From assembly GCF_000632225.1 (NCBI RefSeq), contig NZ_JFYV01000003.1, positions 46,505-110,504 on the forward strand: 64,000 nucleotides of DNA. Reading direction: 5' to 3'. The DNA is from Sphingomonas sp. RIT328. GTDB taxonomy: Bacteria; Pseudomonadota; Alphaproteobacteria; Sphingomonadales; Sphingomonadaceae. The notes beneath the pieces were generated by a model. That model searched no databases and was not told where the DNA came from. It saw nothing but the letters and a program-made list of their open reading frames with translations. Below are positions 63,030-64,000 of this stretch, in pieces (positions within the stretch are counted from its first letter, which is position 1; each line of letters begins with the position of its first letter). The position numbers were made by a program, and so were the translations under genes.

Positions 63030-63722
63030 ATGACGGGCATGGGATCCTTGCTGGCCTGCGCCGCGACCTTCGTCGGGACGCACCTTCTGCTGTCGCATCC
63101 GTTGCGACGACCCCTAGCCAGCAGGATCGGCGAGCGGGCGTTTCTCGCCGTCTATTCGCTGGTCGCGCTGGCGACGCTCGCGGCGATGGTCCACGCCTAT
63201 CGCGCCGCGCCCGGCGATATGCCGCTCTGGCCGGTCGGCGACGGGCTTTGGGCGGTGGCGACCCTGGTGATGCTGATCGCGTCGATCCTGCTGATCGGCT
63301 CGCTGGTCGGCAATCCGGCGCTGGCCGGATCGCCGCTCGCCCCCGCCGCCGCATCGGCGTGCGGCGTCTATGCCGTGACCCGCCACCCGATGCTCTGGTC
63401 TTTCGCCCTGTGGGGCGGGGCGCACGTCCTCGTCGACCCGATGACCAGGACGATCATCCTCGCGGGTGCGATCATCGGCCTGTCGCTGGTCGGCGCCGTC
63501 ATGCAGGATCGCAAGAAGGCGGCGCGCGATCCGGACGGCTGGCCGGTCTGGCAGGCACGGACGAGCCTGCTGCCCTTCGCCGCGATCCTTACCGGACGCG
63601 CGCGGTTCGGCGGTTTCGGCGCGCCTGCGCTCCTGGGCGGGCCGATCCTGTGGCTCGCGACGACCTGGGCGCATATCCCGCTCGCCGGCTGGCCTGCCGG
63701 CATCTGGCGCTGGATCGTCTGA
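63030..63722 (+). CDS. NnrU-family membrane protein
   Basis: A 230-residue inner-membrane protein with about six helices. NnrU/MddA-like features include CAATFVGTHLLLSHPLRRPL at the N-terminus, AVTRHPMLWSFALWGGAHVL in the middle and a QDRKKAARDPDGW segment. NnrU was named in denitrifier nitrite/NO gene sets; related proteins methylate thiols (isoprenylcysteine methyltransferase fold). No denitrification genes are here, so the role is open. ATG 63039 and upstream 62994 are alternative starts. Confidence 0.83.
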   Translation: MTGMGSLLACAATFVGTHLLLSHPLRRPLASRIGERAFLAVYSLVALATLAAMVHAYRAAPGDMPLWPVGDGLWAVATLVMLIASILLIGSLVGNPALAGSPLAPAAASACGVYAVTRHPMLWSFALWGGAHVLVDPMTRTIILAGAIIGLSLVGAVMQDRKKAARDPDGWPVWQARTSLLPFAAILTGRARFGGFGAPALLGGPILWLATTWAHIPLAGWPAGIWRWIV

Positions 63723-63745
63723 TCGCCCCCCGGCGCGCGGTGCGC

Positions 63746-64000
63746 TCAGCCGCCGACGCGGCTCGCCCGCTGTTCGAGGATGATGCGCAGGGCGCCCTTG
63801 GGCGTCGTCCCGGTGACGATCGCCTGCCCGGCGAACCCGGTCGCGTCATAGCTGCCGGTCCGGACGATACGGACCGGCGTGCCCTTTTTCTGCGGGCAGG
63901 CGAGCGTCTGCGCATAGCGCCCGTCGGCGACGCTCTGGCTCTCGATTCGGCATTGCGCCTTGGGATCGGGTGCGAGCAGCGCCTCCACCCCCTGCCCCGC
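63746..64000 (-). CDS. DUF3617-like secreted protein (partial at window edge)
   Basis: The last 84 codons of a leftward gene whose start lies beyond the window. Two Cys (CRIESQSVADGRYAQTLACP) flank a short loop, and TGFAGQAIVTGTTPKG then RIILEQRASRVGG end the protein, the pattern of DUF3617 periplasmic proteins common in sphingomonads. Function unknown. It converges on the NnrU gene. Confidence 0.6.
   Translation of the reverse strand, partial: AGQGVEALLAPDPKAQCRIESQSVADGRYAQTLACPQKKGTPVRIVRTGSYDATGFAGQAIVTGTTPKGALRIILEQRASRVGG

Overview
This is a high-GC chromosomal segment of an alphaproteobacterium, most likely a sphingomonad (Sphingomonadales, Sphingomonas or a close relative). The reasons are gene content and order: a fused cysNC, a PopZ-type DUF2497 protein beside tolC and pcm, an xerD / aroK-aroB junction, Flp pilins, many TonB-receptor-linked glycoside hydrolases without SusD, and dense operons with 1-8 nt overlaps. 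Most of it is housekeeping DNA. I see no rRNA, CRISPR array, prophage or insertion sequence. There are four tRNA genes (Arg-ACG, Cys-GCA, Thr-UGU, Pro-UGG), all with an encoded CCA.

Layout. 1-62 is the tail of an outer-membrane barrel gene. 106-3568 is an arginine succinyltransferase operon (M20 hydrolase, astA, astB). 4666-8221 is a sulfate-activation operon (cysD, cysNC, cysQ). 8211-16360 holds a BASS transporter, tRNA-Arg, a lipoprotein, a fused MFS/spermidine-synthase-like protein coupled to hemB, a lipid kinase and a MATE pump, with intergenic repeat elements. 16360-24853 runs leftward with valS, a small gene plus zeta-toxin-like kinase, an S9 peptidase, a PopZ-like protein, tolC and pcm. 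25012-34357 holds tRNA-Cys, mutT, two orphan Flp pilins, accA, xerD, a large unknown secreted or anchored protein, aroK-aroB, DUF2256, an M24-family protein and an RhtA-like exporter. 34031-38805 holds a chain DUF423 / KefB-like antiporter / IscU-like / CvpA, and radA behind a large inverted repeat. 39070-44558 holds a glycosyltransferase, a DUF2218 + YqjI-like PadR pair facing rarA across a twin palindromic operator, two tRNAs, a TauE-like permease and a PaaI-type thioesterase.

44728-59877 is the most interesting part: a beta-mannan (galactoglucomannan-type) utilisation locus. One rightward operon carries GH2 (with an N-terminal LamG-like region), GH97 with the Asp expected of a retaining alpha-galactosidase, an SGNH esterase and a type-B carboxylesterase, followed by a ROK regulator. 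A large TonB-dependent receptor is read leftward toward it. Across a regulatory gap, a second rightward operon carries a GH5_7-type mannanase and a GH26 mannanase. Inferred model: surface or periplasmic mannanases cut mannan, the receptor imports oligosaccharides, esterases remove acetyl groups, GH97 removes galactose, GH2 takes the mannose-type residues, and the ROK protein senses a sugar product. No inner-membrane sugar transporter or mannose kinase is present, so the pathway must be completed elsewhere.

59862-64000 holds a class II-type photolyase coupled to a DUF427 protein, a secreted alpha/beta esterase that may serve the mannan locus, an NnrU-family membrane protein and a partial DUF3617-like gene. 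All functions are read from motifs and neighbourhood. No database search was possible.
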